The notes under the pieces were generated by a model. The model searched no databases and was not told where the DNA came from. It saw only the letters and a program-made list of their open reading frames with translations. Of a stretch of 64,000 nt of DNA, positions 37,174-45,618 are shown piece after piece. Location of the stretch: NCBI GenBank assembly GCA_022563535.1, contig JADFNE010000018.1, positions 1 through 64,000 of the forward strand, given 5' to 3'. Source of the DNA: Myxococcales bacterium. GTDB taxonomy: Bacteria > Myxococcota_A > UBA9160 > UBA4427. How positions within the stretch are numbered: position 1 is the first letter of the stretch; the number at the start of each line of letters is the position of its first letter. Both the position numbers and the translations under genes were made by a program.

Positions 37174-38370
37174 TTGACGAAGATTCTCGAGCTTCGCAAC
37201 TGCGTTCGAGACTATCCGTGGGGCTCGCCCTCGCTGCTTTCCGATCTGCTCGGAATTGAAAATCCCAGTGGCGGACCCCAGGCGGAGCTGTGGATGGGGG
37301 CCCATCCTGGAGCTCCTTCGCTTGTGCAGCCCCAAGACGATTGGATTTCGCTTCGCGATTGGATTGCCGCAGATCCGGCGACTCGCCTGGGTGAATCGAC
37401 GGATCGAAAGTTTGCTGGCGAGCTGCCGTTTCTCTTCAAAGTCCTCGCAGCCGGCCGACCCCTTTCGCTCCAGGCCCACCCCGATCCGGACCAGGCGCGC
37501 GACGGATTTGCGCGGGAGAACCAAACTGGGCTCAGCATCGACGATCCCGCGCGCAGCTATCGCGACCCGCGCCCCAAACCGGAGTTGCTGTGTGCTCTCA
37601 CGACCTTCGATGCGATGCTGGGTTTCCGCAGCATCGACGAGATCCACGAATTGATTTCGGCTCTCGAACTGCGGGAACTCGCGTCTTCTCTCGAAGCGTT
37701 GCAGCCCGGAGGAGCAGCGGCGATACGCGATTTCTTTGCCCTGCTCATGAGCAGCGACCGCGAGCTGCAGTCGCGCATCGCGCGCGCTGCGACAGGTCGC
37801 TGTGAGGTGCTACCGGATCATCCCGCTCGGCGTTGGGTCGTCGAACTCGCAAAACAGTACCCCGGCGACATCGGAGTCCTTGCGCCATTGATGCTCAACG
37901 TCATTCGCCTCGAGGTAGGTCAGGCGGTCTACTTGCCGGCCGGGGAGTTGCACAGCTATCTGGCGGGCTGCGGAATCGAAATCATGGCGAATTCGGACAA
38001 CGTCTTGCGGGGAGGGCTGACGCAAAAGCACGTCGACGTGCCGGAGCTTCTCGACGTATTGACCTTTTCCAGCGGCCCGGTCCAGATTCTCGATCCGAGC
38101 GAAGTTGCTCCCGGGGTGTGGACCTTCGAAACGCCGGTGGCCGAATTCGAACTCTCGCGAATCGACGTTTCCGGGGAGCATTTGAGAGAAGCTACGCTCG
38201 CGGTCGAGATTCTGCTGTGCACAGCGGGTCGCGGGCGCATCGAGGGGATGGACGGTTCGGCTGGGTTGGAACTCTCAGCCGGTCGCTCCTGCTTCGTGCC
38301 CGCTGACAGCGGCGGCTACCGCATTCGCGGTGATTGTTGCCTGTTCCGGGCTGCCGTGCCGGCAGGGTAA
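37174..38370 (+). CDS. manA: Mannose-6-phosphate isomerase, class I
   Basis: A 398-aa type I phosphomannose isomerase that interconverts fructose-6-P and mannose-6-P, feeding GDP-mannose with the manC-type gene at 48090. It starts at TTG 37174 with TGAGG upstream. Zinc and active-site motifs: LSLQAHPD (Gln/His ligands), PKPELLCAL (Glu ligand) and LPAGELHSYLAGCGIEIMANSDN, the C-terminal signature. The typical HKPE is PKPE. Located between two sigma-54 regulators within the polysaccharide locus. Confidence 0.92.
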   Translation: MTKILELRNCVRDYPWGSPSLLSDLLGIENPSGGPQAELWMGAHPGAPSLVQPQDDWISLRDWIAADPATRLGESTDRKFAGELPFLFKVLAAGRPLSLQAHPDPDQARDGFARENQTGLSIDDPARSYRDPRPKPELLCALTTFDAMLGFRSIDEIHELISALELRELASSLEALQPGGAAAIRDFFALLMSSDRELQSRIARAATGRCEVLPDHPARRWVVELAKQYPGDIGVLAPLMLNVIRLEVGQAVYLPAGELHSYLAGCGIEIMANSDNVLRGGLTQKHVDVPELLDVLTFSSGPVQILDPSEVAPGVWTFETPVAEFELSRIDVSGEHLREATLAVEILLCTAGRGRIEGMDGSAGLELSAGRSCFVPADSGGYRIRGDCCLFRAAVPAG

Positions 38371-38456
38371 CCGAGGGGATCCCAGCCCTGTGCAGCCCCA
38401 GCGGCCACCCACATTTCAGTTCTTGCAGCCCAAATCGCGCTGATTCGACAAAAACA

Positions 38457-38513
38457 CGCAGATTATGCGCTGAGCGACCGATATGACTGGGGTTTTCTAG
38501 TCATGAATCTGCG
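38457..38513. repeat. Nested inverted repeats, possible enhancer (UAS)
   Basis: The outer arms CGCAGATT (38457-38464) and AATCTGCG (38506-38513) enclose the inner arms ATGACT (38483-38488) and AGTCAT (38499-38504). They lie about 260-310 nt upstream of the predicted sigma-54 start site, within reach of DNA looping by NtrC-type activators. The role is inferred. Confidence 0.4.
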
Positions 38514-38555
38514 CGGGTACCGGCTTGCGTCGAGGTCCGTCAAGAACAGAAAACA

Positions 38556-38759
38556 GTGGAAATCAGCTGCGAAAATGGGAACAGCATTGCCCTTGGAGTG
38601 CCGAAGAAGGGAAACTACGTTCCTAATGACGATTTATCTTCCTATTTGAGGAAAAATATTCCACACTACGAGAAATATTTCACCCACTTTTCCTACGCAG
38701 AGCTAGATGGAACGGGGTTTGATTCAGATCGCAAAATCTGGCACGAAGTTCGCATTTAG
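38556..38759 (+). CDS. Orphan AT-rich reading frame, possible gene remnant
   Basis: A 67-codon frame from GTG 38556 with A/T-ending codons unlike its neighbours (SSYLRKNIPHYEKYFTHFSY). The composition looks protein-like (charged and aromatic residues, no low complexity), but I recognise no family and see no Shine-Dalgarno sequence. Its 3' end overlaps the sigma-54 promoter. It is most likely a fragment of a foreign or decayed gene. Confidence 0.3.
   Translation: MEISCENGNSIALGVPKKGNYVPNDDLSSYLRKNIPHYEKYFTHFSYAELDGTGFDSDRKIWHEVRI
38738..38754 (+). promoter_or_regulatory. Near-consensus sigma-54 (-24/-12) promoter
   Basis: CTGGCACG (38738-38745), AAGT, TCGCA (38750-38754): 12 of 13 consensus positions (YTGGCACG-N4-TTGCW) with exact GG-N10-GC spacing. 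The start site would be near 38765, about 70 nt before the second sigma-54 regulator, itself the first gene of the polysaccharide export run. This implies sigma-54 control and possible autoregulation. Confidence 0.65.
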
Positions 38760-38834
38760 GCGATATCGAAAGTTTTATCTACGTGGTAACCGACGCAAGG
38801 TTCTCGGAAGCCCGTGACGACGAAAGCGAGTTGA

Positions 38835-40253
38835 ATGGCCGAGCGGTTTAGAGTTTTGGTGATCGACGACGATCCGGGGATCCGCGATTACCTGGAGACG
38901 CTTGCAATCCGTCAGGGCTATGGAGTCACCACTGTCGGCGATGGCGAAGAGGCTCTGGCCAGTTTGGATACGTCGCGCCCAGACATCATTACCCTCGACG
39001 CTGTGCTCCCCGGCATGGACGGTCTCGAAACGCTCCGCCAGCTCAAGCTGCGACTGCCCGAGGTTCCGGTCATCATGCTCTCGGGGCACGGCCAGGCACG
39101 GACCATTGTCGAAGCCATGAAGCTCGGCGCTTCAGACTTTTTGCGCAAGCCGTTCGAGGTCGAAGAGCTGGAACTCGCCTTTCAAAAGGCTCTCGAAAAG
39201 AACGCGCTGAGAGAGGAGGTCGAGCAACTCCGAGGCCGTGTGCGCAGCGAAGAATCAGATGTTCTGGGTCTGTTCGGAGACAATCCGAAAATGCTCGAAC
39301 TCCGCAAGATGATCGAGCAGGTCGCGGACACCGACATCACGGTTCTGATTCGGGGTGAAAGCGGCACCGGTAAGGAGTTGGTGGCACGGGGGCTCTACAC
39401 TCTCTCCAGCCGACGCAGCTATCCATTCGTAAAGGTGAATTGTGCGGCGCTGCCCTCTGAACTGCTCGAGAGCGAGCTGTTCGGTTTTGAAAAGGGGGCC
39501 TTCACCGGGGCGCTGCGGAGAAAGCTGGGCAAGTTCGAGTACGCGAATCACGGCACCATTTTTCTCGACGAGATCAGCGAAATGCATCCGGGACTGCAGG
39601 CAAAACTCCTCCAGGTGCTCCAAGACGGTGAGTTCTCCCGGCTCGGCGGCGAAGCCGACATCAGGGTCGATACCCGCATCCTGGCGGCGACGAACCGCAA
39701 TCTCGAAGAAGCAGTGGCCGACGGATCCTTCCGTGAAGATCTCTACTACAGACTCAACGTCGTGACCGTACATCTTCCACCGTTGCGCGATCGCATCGAT
39801 GCGGTGCCTCTACTCGTGGACCACTTCCTCACCAAGTACAACGCCCAGTACAACAAAGATCTGGCAGAGCTCACGGAATCGACCATGACGATCATGTCCG
39901 AGTACCACTGGCCGGGAAACGTGCGCGAGTTGGAGAACATGGTGAAGCGGATGGTCGTCTTGGGAAACGAGCAGACCGTACTTCAAGAAATCGCGATGCG
40001 TGGTAAGCGGATCGATTCGGCGAAAGAAGCCGACGGGGGGTTCGACCTGGAGACCCTTGGTGTGGATTTCTCGGGGAGTGTCGATCTCAAGAAAATTTCG
40101 AAGCAGGCGGCGCAGGTTGCCGAGAAACGGGTGATCGACAAGGTTTTGCAGCAGACCCGCTGGAACCGCAAGGAAGCTGCCGAGCGCCTTCAAATCAGTT
40201 ACAAGGCCCTTCTCTACAAGATGAAAGAGAACGGCCTGAGAGAGGGGCGATAG
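38835..40253 (+). CDS. Sigma-54-dependent response regulator (NtrC family) 2
   Basis: A 472-aa regulator: receiver with D55 (IITLDAVLPGMDG) and K in LRKPFEVEELELA; AAA+ domain with GESGTGKE, GAFTGA, FLDEISEM and WPGNVRELENMVKRM; Fis-type HTH (RWNRKEAAERLQISYKALLYKM). Its organisation resembles PrsR-type regulators of exosortase-associated polysaccharide loci; that assignment is from context. Preceded by the sigma-54 promoter and immediately followed (0 nt) by the polysaccharide export gene, so it probably controls its own operon. No kinase is directly adjacent; the one at 34457 may serve both regulators. Confidence 0.93.
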   Translation: MAERFRVLVIDDDPGIRDYLETLAIRQGYGVTTVGDGEEALASLDTSRPDIITLDAVLPGMDGLETLRQLKLRLPEVPVIMLSGHGQARTIVEAMKLGASDFLRKPFEVEELELAFQKALEKNALREEVEQLRGRVRSEESDVLGLFGDNPKMLELRKMIEQVADTDITVLIRGESGTGKELVARGLYTLSSRRSYPFVKVNCAALPSELLESELFGFEKGAFTGALRRKLGKFEYANHGTIFLDEISEMHPGLQAKLLQVLQDGEFSRLGGEADIRVDTRILAATNRNLEEAVADGSFREDLYYRLNVVTVHLPPLRDRIDAVPLLVDHFLTKYNAQYNKDLAELTESTMTIMSEYHWPGNVRELENMVKRMVVLGNEQTVLQEIAMRGKRIDSAKEADGGFDLETLGVDFSGSVDLKKISKQAAQVAEKRVIDKVLQQTRWNRKEAAERLQISYKALLYKMKENGLREGR

Positions 40254-40886
40254 GTGACGGTGCAATACGTCTGGTTTCAGAGGGGAATGCGTACGGGGTG
40301 GCGCAGTGTCGCTTCAGCTCTCCTGTTGTCGAGTTTGCTCGTGGCCTGTGTGCACGAGTCGCCGCCGCCGCCGCCGGAATTCGTGGCAGGCGAGCGCAAG
40401 CCCTATGTGATCGGCGTGACGGACATTCTCCAACTCGCGGTTTGGAAGAATCCGGAGCTGAGCGTCGCTGTTGCGGTCCGCCCCGATGGCAAGATTTCGG
40501 TTCCGCTGCTCGACGATGTCCAGGCCGAAGGGCTGACGCCGCAGGAACTCAAGGAAGTGTTGACCGAGGCGCTCTCGGAGTTCATCGCTGCGCCCGATGT
40601 CACGGTGCTCGTGCGAGAGATGAACAGTCAATTGGTCTACCTGCTCGGAGAGGGTGTTCGGTCGAATGGCGCAATCCAGCTTCGGAAGGAAATGAGGGTG
40701 CTCGAAGCGATTGCGACCATGGGTGGTTTTACCATTTGGGCGGACAAGAACCGGGTGCGTATCTTGCGCAAAACCCGGACGGGCCTGACGGAGTACAGGT
40801 TCAATTACGGTGCGTACCTGGCGGGAAAGGCTCCCGACTCGAATATTGTTTTGCAAGCTGGCGACACGATCGTAGTTGAGAATTAG
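40254..40886 (+). CDS. Polysaccharide export lipoprotein (Wza/OtnA family)
   Basis: A 210-aa outer-membrane export protein. GTG 40254 directly follows the regulator stop, with GAGGGG 8 nt upstream. The lipobox is LLVAC; the mature protein starts CVHESPPPPP. The poly-export domain (YVIGVTDILQLAVWKNPELS, VRPDGKISVPLLDDVQAEGLTP) and one SLBB domain (VYLLGEGVRSNGAIQL) follow. It is shorter than Wza, as in exosortase-type loci. It would form the periplasmic/outer-membrane channel with the barrel and chain-length proteins next to it. Confidence 0.92.
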   Translation: MTVQYVWFQRGMRTGWRSVASALLLSSLLVACVHESPPPPPEFVAGERKPYVIGVTDILQLAVWKNPELSVAVAVRPDGKISVPLLDDVQAEGLTPQELKEVLTEALSEFIAAPDVTVLVREMNSQLVYLLGEGVRSNGAIQLRKEMRVLEAIATMGGFTIWADKNRVRILRKTRTGLTEYRFNYGAYLAGKAPDSNIVLQAGDTIVVEN

Positions 40887-40895
40887 GGGCTAACG

Positions 40896-42089
40896 ATGCG
40901 ACGGATCCTGCTGTTTTTGATGCTCTTGTGTACTTCCGTTTCGGCGAACGCCGCGGAAAATGAGATTAAGATTGGTCTTTCGACGGGAAGTCAATACAAC
41001 AACAATGTCGGGAACGTCTCCTCTGGGAAAAAGAGGGACGCATTCTCTTTCGATTTCGGACCGACGATTGCCTTTGACTCGTCAGCGACCGTCTACGAAC
41101 TGAGTGCGAAATATTTGCCTCGAGTCAGGATCTTTACGCGAGACAGCAAGCGGGATGTAGTAGACGTGAGTCACGACTTGAACCTTCGCAGCGAGTATCG
41201 GCCCAACGAACGTTGGACCTTGGGGTTGAGTGACGCATTCCACGTCCAAGAAGACGCCGATCGCGACACCAATGAGGGAATTCAAATCGATCTTGATGGC
41301 TCTGGTGACAAGCAGACCTTGCGAAATGCGCTGCGCGCGAATGTTCGATACGGAGCTACCCCGCGCATGTCACTATTCGCCAACGGCGGTTACACGATCG
41401 TGTCACGCGAAGACAAGGACTTGTCAGACAGCCAGAAGTTTTCGGGTAGCTTTCGCGGAAACTATGCCGGCGGTGCAAAGGATACATTTGGCGCCGGCGT
41501 AGCGGCCCAACACCAGAGGCTGATCATTGATAACAAGAACACCACCGAAAAGTCATCGAATGATTACTACGGTTTCTTTCTGACTTGGGATCATCGCTTT
41601 ACGCCACTCACGGGTGTGAGCGCAGCTGGTGGTCCGACATGGGTCGTGTCGGAGCGTGAGGGCGATCGCAGAATCAATTCGGAATATTTTGCCCGCATGA
41701 ACGTCTTTACTGAATACGACAAAGGCTCGGCATCAATTTCCTATCAGAGAAGCAGTTCCGAATTTGCAAACACTTCGACCGCATACCTTATCGACATGGT
41801 GGATGTAAAGGCCGATTGGAAGGCGAGTCGCAAGATGGTACTGGCTGTCAAAGGAGGATGGAACCAGCGAATAGCGATCCGCAAATTCGAGAGCTCGTCC
41901 TTCACGTTTTCGAACAAGGTAATACAGTGGCAGGCCGCCGCGTCGGTATCGTACCAATTGATGCGTGAGTTGATGGGCAGTCTTACGGTTGACTACCTGA
42001 ATCAGAATCTTTCAGAGGATAGCGGTTCGGTCGATCGCATCCGGGCCACAATTCGCTTCTACTACAACGCAAGGGCGTATCGCTTCTAA
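40896..42089 (+). CDS. Outer-membrane beta-barrel protein of the polysaccharide locus
   Basis: A 397-aa protein with a clean signal peptide (LLFLMLLCTSVSANA-AE) and alternating-pattern beta strands throughout (YELSAKYLPRVRIF, WQAAASVSYQLM, IRATIRFYYNARAYRF), ending in Phe as BAM substrates do. It begins IKIGLSTGSQYNNNVG, like EpsL/BBP2-type barrels found next to exopolysaccharide export genes. It probably supplies the outer-membrane pore or a surface anchor. Located 9 nt after the export lipoprotein. Confidence 0.8.
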   Translation: MRRILLFLMLLCTSVSANAAENEIKIGLSTGSQYNNNVGNVSSGKKRDAFSFDFGPTIAFDSSATVYELSAKYLPRVRIFTRDSKRDVVDVSHDLNLRSEYRPNERWTLGLSDAFHVQEDADRDTNEGIQIDLDGSGDKQTLRNALRANVRYGATPRMSLFANGGYTIVSREDKDLSDSQKFSGSFRGNYAGGAKDTFGAGVAAQHQRLIIDNKNTTEKSSNDYYGFFLTWDHRFTPLTGVSAAGGPTWVVSEREGDRRINSEYFARMNVFTEYDKGSASISYQRSSSEFANTSTAYLIDMVDVKADWKASRKMVLAVKGGWNQRIAIRKFESSSFTFSNKVIQWQAAASVSYQLMRELMGSLTVDYLNQNLSEDSGSVDRIRATIRFYYNARAYRF

Positions 42090-42116
42090 GGGTAAGGGCC
42101 GGGACTTTTCGAAACA

Positions 42117-43799
42117 ATGACGAACGAAACTGGAATACAAATCGATCTGGTCGGCACGCTGAAGCGCAGGGCATACATGGCCAGCGTGATTGCGGGCGGG
42201 ATCACCCTTTTTGTCTATTGGATCGCAATGGCGCTCCCAAACGAGTACACGGCCAGCGCCGTCTTGCTCGTTGAGCCCCAGACCGTGAGTGGCAAATTGA
42301 TCGAGCCGGGGGCATCGGGCATCGACCTGAACGAACGCCTCAATTTGATGACCGCCGAAATTCTGAGCCGAACTCGTCTGTCGCGGATTATCGAGGAACT
42401 CCAGCTCTACCGAGATGAGTCCGAGCACATGACCCGGCAAGAAATAGTGGAAGAAATGCGGGAAAAGATCTCTGTACGCCCGGTAATTCCCGAATTGACC
42501 CGTGGACTGCGTCCCACCAACAAACCAATCGAGATCAACACCTTTGAGGTCTTCTTTAGCGCGGATTCAGCGGTCACTGCCGCACAGGTTGCCCAGACCC
42601 TCGCAAACGATTTCATTCAGCAGCACATCTCTGCGCGGGTCGAGACGACCCAGACGAGTCTCGAATTCATTTCGGCCGAAGAAGTCCGGCTCTCGACACG
42701 GATCGGAGAGATCGAGTCGAAACTGACCGAGATCAAAGAGGAGAACGAATCCAGCCTGCCCGAAAATCTTCCCAACACCCAGCGAAAAATGGAGCGTGAC
42801 CTCAGCGAGATGCGTTATGCCCAGCGCCAACTCGATGTTGCGCGAAGTGATCTGAGTTTCTGGGAGCACCAGTTTCGCACTGCCCAGGCTCTTGGAAGTG
42901 ATGGAACGGGTCGGGATATCCTGTCGCCAGCCCGAAGAATCAAAGGGCTCGAGCTTCAGCTCGAGGAGTTCATCGCACGCGGTTTTACAGAGCGACATCC
43001 AGACATAATCAGAGTGAAGGCGGAAATCGCCTCCCATCGACGCGGACTCAGCGACTCCGCCGCAAGTGCAGGTGCCGGTGAAGACGGCGAGCAGGTTCTG
43101 ATGAGTTTTGGGGAACAGAACGCAGATGCGGAGCGGCAGCGGGCTATTCTTCACGTGAAAGCACTCGAGCAGGAAGTCGAGCGCATCAAGGCCAACCTCG
43201 ACGAGCTCCGCGCCAACATCATTGCGACGCCGCGCGTGGCCGAACAGATGGAAGCCTACGACAGGCAACACTTCCAGCTGTCACAGAGTCTCCTCAGCTT
43301 CTCCAACCTACGGCTCGAGGCTGCGGTTCAGGCCGATCTTGAACGCCGACAGTTGGGTGAGCGATTTCGAATTCTCGAGTCGGCCATTCCGCCGCTCAAA
43401 ATTTCTTCCCCCAACCGCGCTCTGATCCTGATTCTGGGGCTGCTGCTCGGTTTGACGATCGGGGTCGTCGTGGGCCTTGTCGCCGAGGGCACCGATCCCT
43501 CGTTTCACCAGGAGCGCGACTTGCAGTCTTCGGTGGGTATTCCGGTGTTGGCCGTCATTCCGAGCATCACTTTTGATGAAGATCTCAATCGCATGCGTCG
43601 TGTCAAGTCGATGCGCGTGCTGGCCATGGCGGGTGTCACCGCGTTCAGTCTTTTCGGTGGGTTTGGAACCTACATATTTGTAAACGGAGCACCAAGTTGG
43701 CTGAGTGGGCTCATCGAAGCGGGTTTTGGTGATGAAGTTCAGGAGATAGAGGACGAAACAGAAGCGTTTCGCCATCAGGTAACCGACCCGATTGCATAG
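42117..43799 (+). CDS. Chain-length determinant (Wzz/GNVR) protein
   Basis: A 560-aa inner-membrane protein. The first helix is at about 20-40 (ASVIAGGITLFVYWIAMAL), followed by the Wzz domain (YTASAVLLVEPQTVSG), a long coiled-coil periplasmic arm (about 180-400), a GNVR-type segment (FRILESAIPPLKISSPNRAL), a second helix (LILILGLLLGLTIGVVVGLV) and a third near the C-terminus (VTAFSLFGGFGTYIFV). It lacks a kinase domain; the matching tyrosine kinase is separate at 44749. Sets polymer length and export. Confidence 0.9.
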   Translation: MTNETGIQIDLVGTLKRRAYMASVIAGGITLFVYWIAMALPNEYTASAVLLVEPQTVSGKLIEPGASGIDLNERLNLMTAEILSRTRLSRIIEELQLYRDESEHMTRQEIVEEMREKISVRPVIPELTRGLRPTNKPIEINTFEVFFSADSAVTAAQVAQTLANDFIQQHISARVETTQTSLEFISAEEVRLSTRIGEIESKLTEIKEENESSLPENLPNTQRKMERDLSEMRYAQRQLDVARSDLSFWEHQFRTAQALGSDGTGRDILSPARRIKGLELQLEEFIARGFTERHPDIIRVKAEIASHRRGLSDSAASAGAGEDGEQVLMSFGEQNADAERQRAILHVKALEQEVERIKANLDELRANIIATPRVAEQMEAYDRQHFQLSQSLLSFSNLRLEAAVQADLERRQLGERFRILESAIPPLKISSPNRALILILGLLLGLTIGVVVGLVAEGTDPSFHQERDLQSSVGIPVLAVIPSITFDEDLNRMRRVKSMRVLAMAGVTAFSLFGGFGTYIFVNGAPSWLSGLIEAGFGDEVQEIEDETEAFRHQVTDPIA

Positions 43800-43833
43800 T
43801 CGGTCATTGAATTAGTGAGAAACTGAGTAAACG

Positions 43834-44715
43834 ATGTACTGCGAGTACTACGGATTTGTACGGCGTCCATTTGAGATGACTCCCGACCCTTCATTCCTTT
43901 ATTTGGGAGTAGCGCACCGTGAGGGCCTCGCGACCCTCGTCTACGGGGTGCAGTCCGGCAAGGGATTTGTCCTCCTGACCGGTGAGGTCGGGACCGGGAA
44001 GACGACGTTGCTGCACGCACTGCTTGCGCAGTTGGATTCGTCCACTGCTTCAGCATTCATTTTCAATCCAAAGCTATCGCCGCTCGATTTTTTTGAGATG
44101 CTATTTCAAGAATATGGAATCGAGAAGAAATGCAAGACCAAGGCCGAGTATCTGATTTGTTTGAACGAGTTTTTGATCGAGCGCCTCGCGAACAATGAGC
44201 CCACTCTGCTGATCATAGATGAAGCGCAGACTCTATCTGCGGAGATGCTGGAAGAGATCCGCTTGCTTTCCAATCTCGAAACGCCGACTTCAAAGTTGAT
44301 TCAAATCATGTTGGTCGGTCAACCCGAATTGAATGAAATGCTCTCGAGACCCGAGCTGCGACAGCTGCGCCAGCGCATCGCGCTGCGTCATCATTTGCGA
44401 CCGTTCAACTCCAAAGAGGTGGGTGAGTACGTCAGTGAACGGTTCGCCAAGGCCGGCTACACGGGCAGACCGGTATTCAACCGCGGCGGGCTCAAGGCAA
44501 TATTCGAGGCCTCGGCCGGAATTCCGCGGATCATCAACAATGTCTGTGATGCGGCGTTGTTGCAGGGTTATGCACGAGAACTGCCGACGATTGATGGGAA
44601 GGTGATTCGCGAAGTCGTCGCTACACTAATGCCGCCCGAAGCTGGGCTGGGCAACGATGGCAGCGCCAGCTTGGACGGCGGCCGCAAAAAGAAATTTTTG
44701 GGCCTGTTTGGTTGA
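43834..44715 (+). CDS. ExeA-like AAA ATPase of exosortase/EPS loci
   Basis: A 293-aa cytosolic ATPase. It begins MYCEYYGFVRRPFEMTPDPS, the ExeA/GspA-like N-terminus, with Walker A GEVGTGKTTLLHALL, Walker B LLIIDEAQTLS and LRQLRQRIALRHHLRPF. This family (called the XrtA-associated ATPase in exosortase loci) regularly follows the Wzz-like gene. Exact role unproven. It ends in a basic KKKFLGLFG tail. Confidence 0.9.
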   Translation: MYCEYYGFVRRPFEMTPDPSFLYLGVAHREGLATLVYGVQSGKGFVLLTGEVGTGKTTLLHALLAQLDSSTASAFIFNPKLSPLDFFEMLFQEYGIEKKCKTKAEYLICLNEFLIERLANNEPTLLIIDEAQTLSAEMLEEIRLLSNLETPTSKLIQIMLVGQPELNEMLSRPELRQLRQRIALRHHLRPFNSKEVGEYVSERFAKAGYTGRPVFNRGGLKAIFEASAGIPRIINNVCDAALLQGYARELPTIDGKVIREVVATLMPPEAGLGNDGSASLDGGRKKKFLGLFG

Positions 44716-44748
44716 GACAGGAATTGCGGTTTTAGATGGACGAGGTCG

Positions 44749-45594
44749 ATGGGTAACTACGAAGCACTACAGAAAGCAGAACGAGATAAGCGACACAAGG
44801 TTGCTGGCGAACGGGCCGCTCCTGTGAATGCACTCAGCTGGGATGCCACCCCCCAGACCGCACCGCCCGCTGAGAAAACCGGGCTGCTGCGACGCCTCCG
44901 CCGCCGCAAGGAATCTGTGCCCTCGGTTCCGGACGCGAATGAGGTCAATAAGCGGCGGATCGCGATTCTGCGACCAGAGTCCTATGTCTCCGAACAGTTC
45001 CGCATGTTGCGAGGTCGTATTGAATCCCTCGCCGCGCAGCGCCCCATTCGGTCGGTCGCCATGACCAGTGCCAACCCGGGCGAAGGAAAGAGCACAGCGG
45101 CGATCAATCTCGCGGTGGTAGAATCGCTCGGTTTGAATCAGCGCGTTCTGATCGTCGACTGCGATATGCGAAGGCCAACCGTTCATCGGTCCCTTGGCTT
45201 GTCTGCAGATGCGGGAATCGGCGAGGTCCTGTTGGGACGAGCAACGCTCGATCAAGCCATTGTACGCGCTGAGGGGACCAACCTCGATGCGCTCGTGGTC
45301 CGTTCGCAGCCGGACAACCCGTCGGAACTGCTGGCTTCAGTACGCATGAAGTCGCTGCTCGAAGAGATGGCAAGTTCGTACGATCGGATCATTCTCGATA
45401 CTCCTGCGACTCTGGGATTGCCGGATTCGAAGATCGTCTCCGATCTCTGCGATGGAGTGGTGGTTGTCGTGCGCGCTGACGTCACCCCCCGCGAAGAGGT
45501 CGGAGCTGTACTGGATATCTTGGATCGACGTAGAATTCTGGGCATGGTCTTGAATGGCGCCGACATTAGTCGCGAGAGCTACGGCTACTACTAG
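44749..45594 (+). CDS. CpsD/CapB-family tyrosine-protein kinase
   Basis: A 281-aa bacterial tyrosine kinase. Walker A NPGEGKSTAAINLA, Walker A' VLIVDCDMRRPTVH and Walker B-like RIILDTPATLGLPDSK are present. The usual C-terminal tyrosine cluster is represented by ESYGYY. Such kinases cycle phosphorylation with the Wzz-type co-activator at 42117 to control polymerisation and export. A ~75-residue Lys/Arg-rich N-terminal region precedes the catalytic core. Confidence 0.92.
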   Translation: MGNYEALQKAERDKRHKVAGERAAPVNALSWDATPQTAPPAEKTGLLRRLRRRKESVPSVPDANEVNKRRIAILRPESYVSEQFRMLRGRIESLAAQRPIRSVAMTSANPGEGKSTAAINLAVVESLGLNQRVLIVDCDMRRPTVHRSLGLSADAGIGEVLLGRATLDQAIVRAEGTNLDALVVRSQPDNPSELLASVRMKSLLEEMASSYDRIILDTPATLGLPDSKIVSDLCDGVVVVVRADVTPREEVGAVLDILDRRRILGMVLNGADISRESYGYY

Positions 45595-45618
45595 TTTCGA
45601 ACTGTTCGCGAGGAAGTT

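Larger units (their letters stand above)
38371..38834. other. AT-rich intergenic islet upstream of the polysaccharide operon
   Basis: 464 nt whose central part (about 38540-38790) is visibly more AT-rich than its neighbours. It holds nested inverted repeats at 38457-38513, an orphan 67-codon frame (38556-38759) and a near-consensus sigma-54 promoter at 38738-38754. It probably acts as the control region for the operon starting at 38835. Confidence 0.6.
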
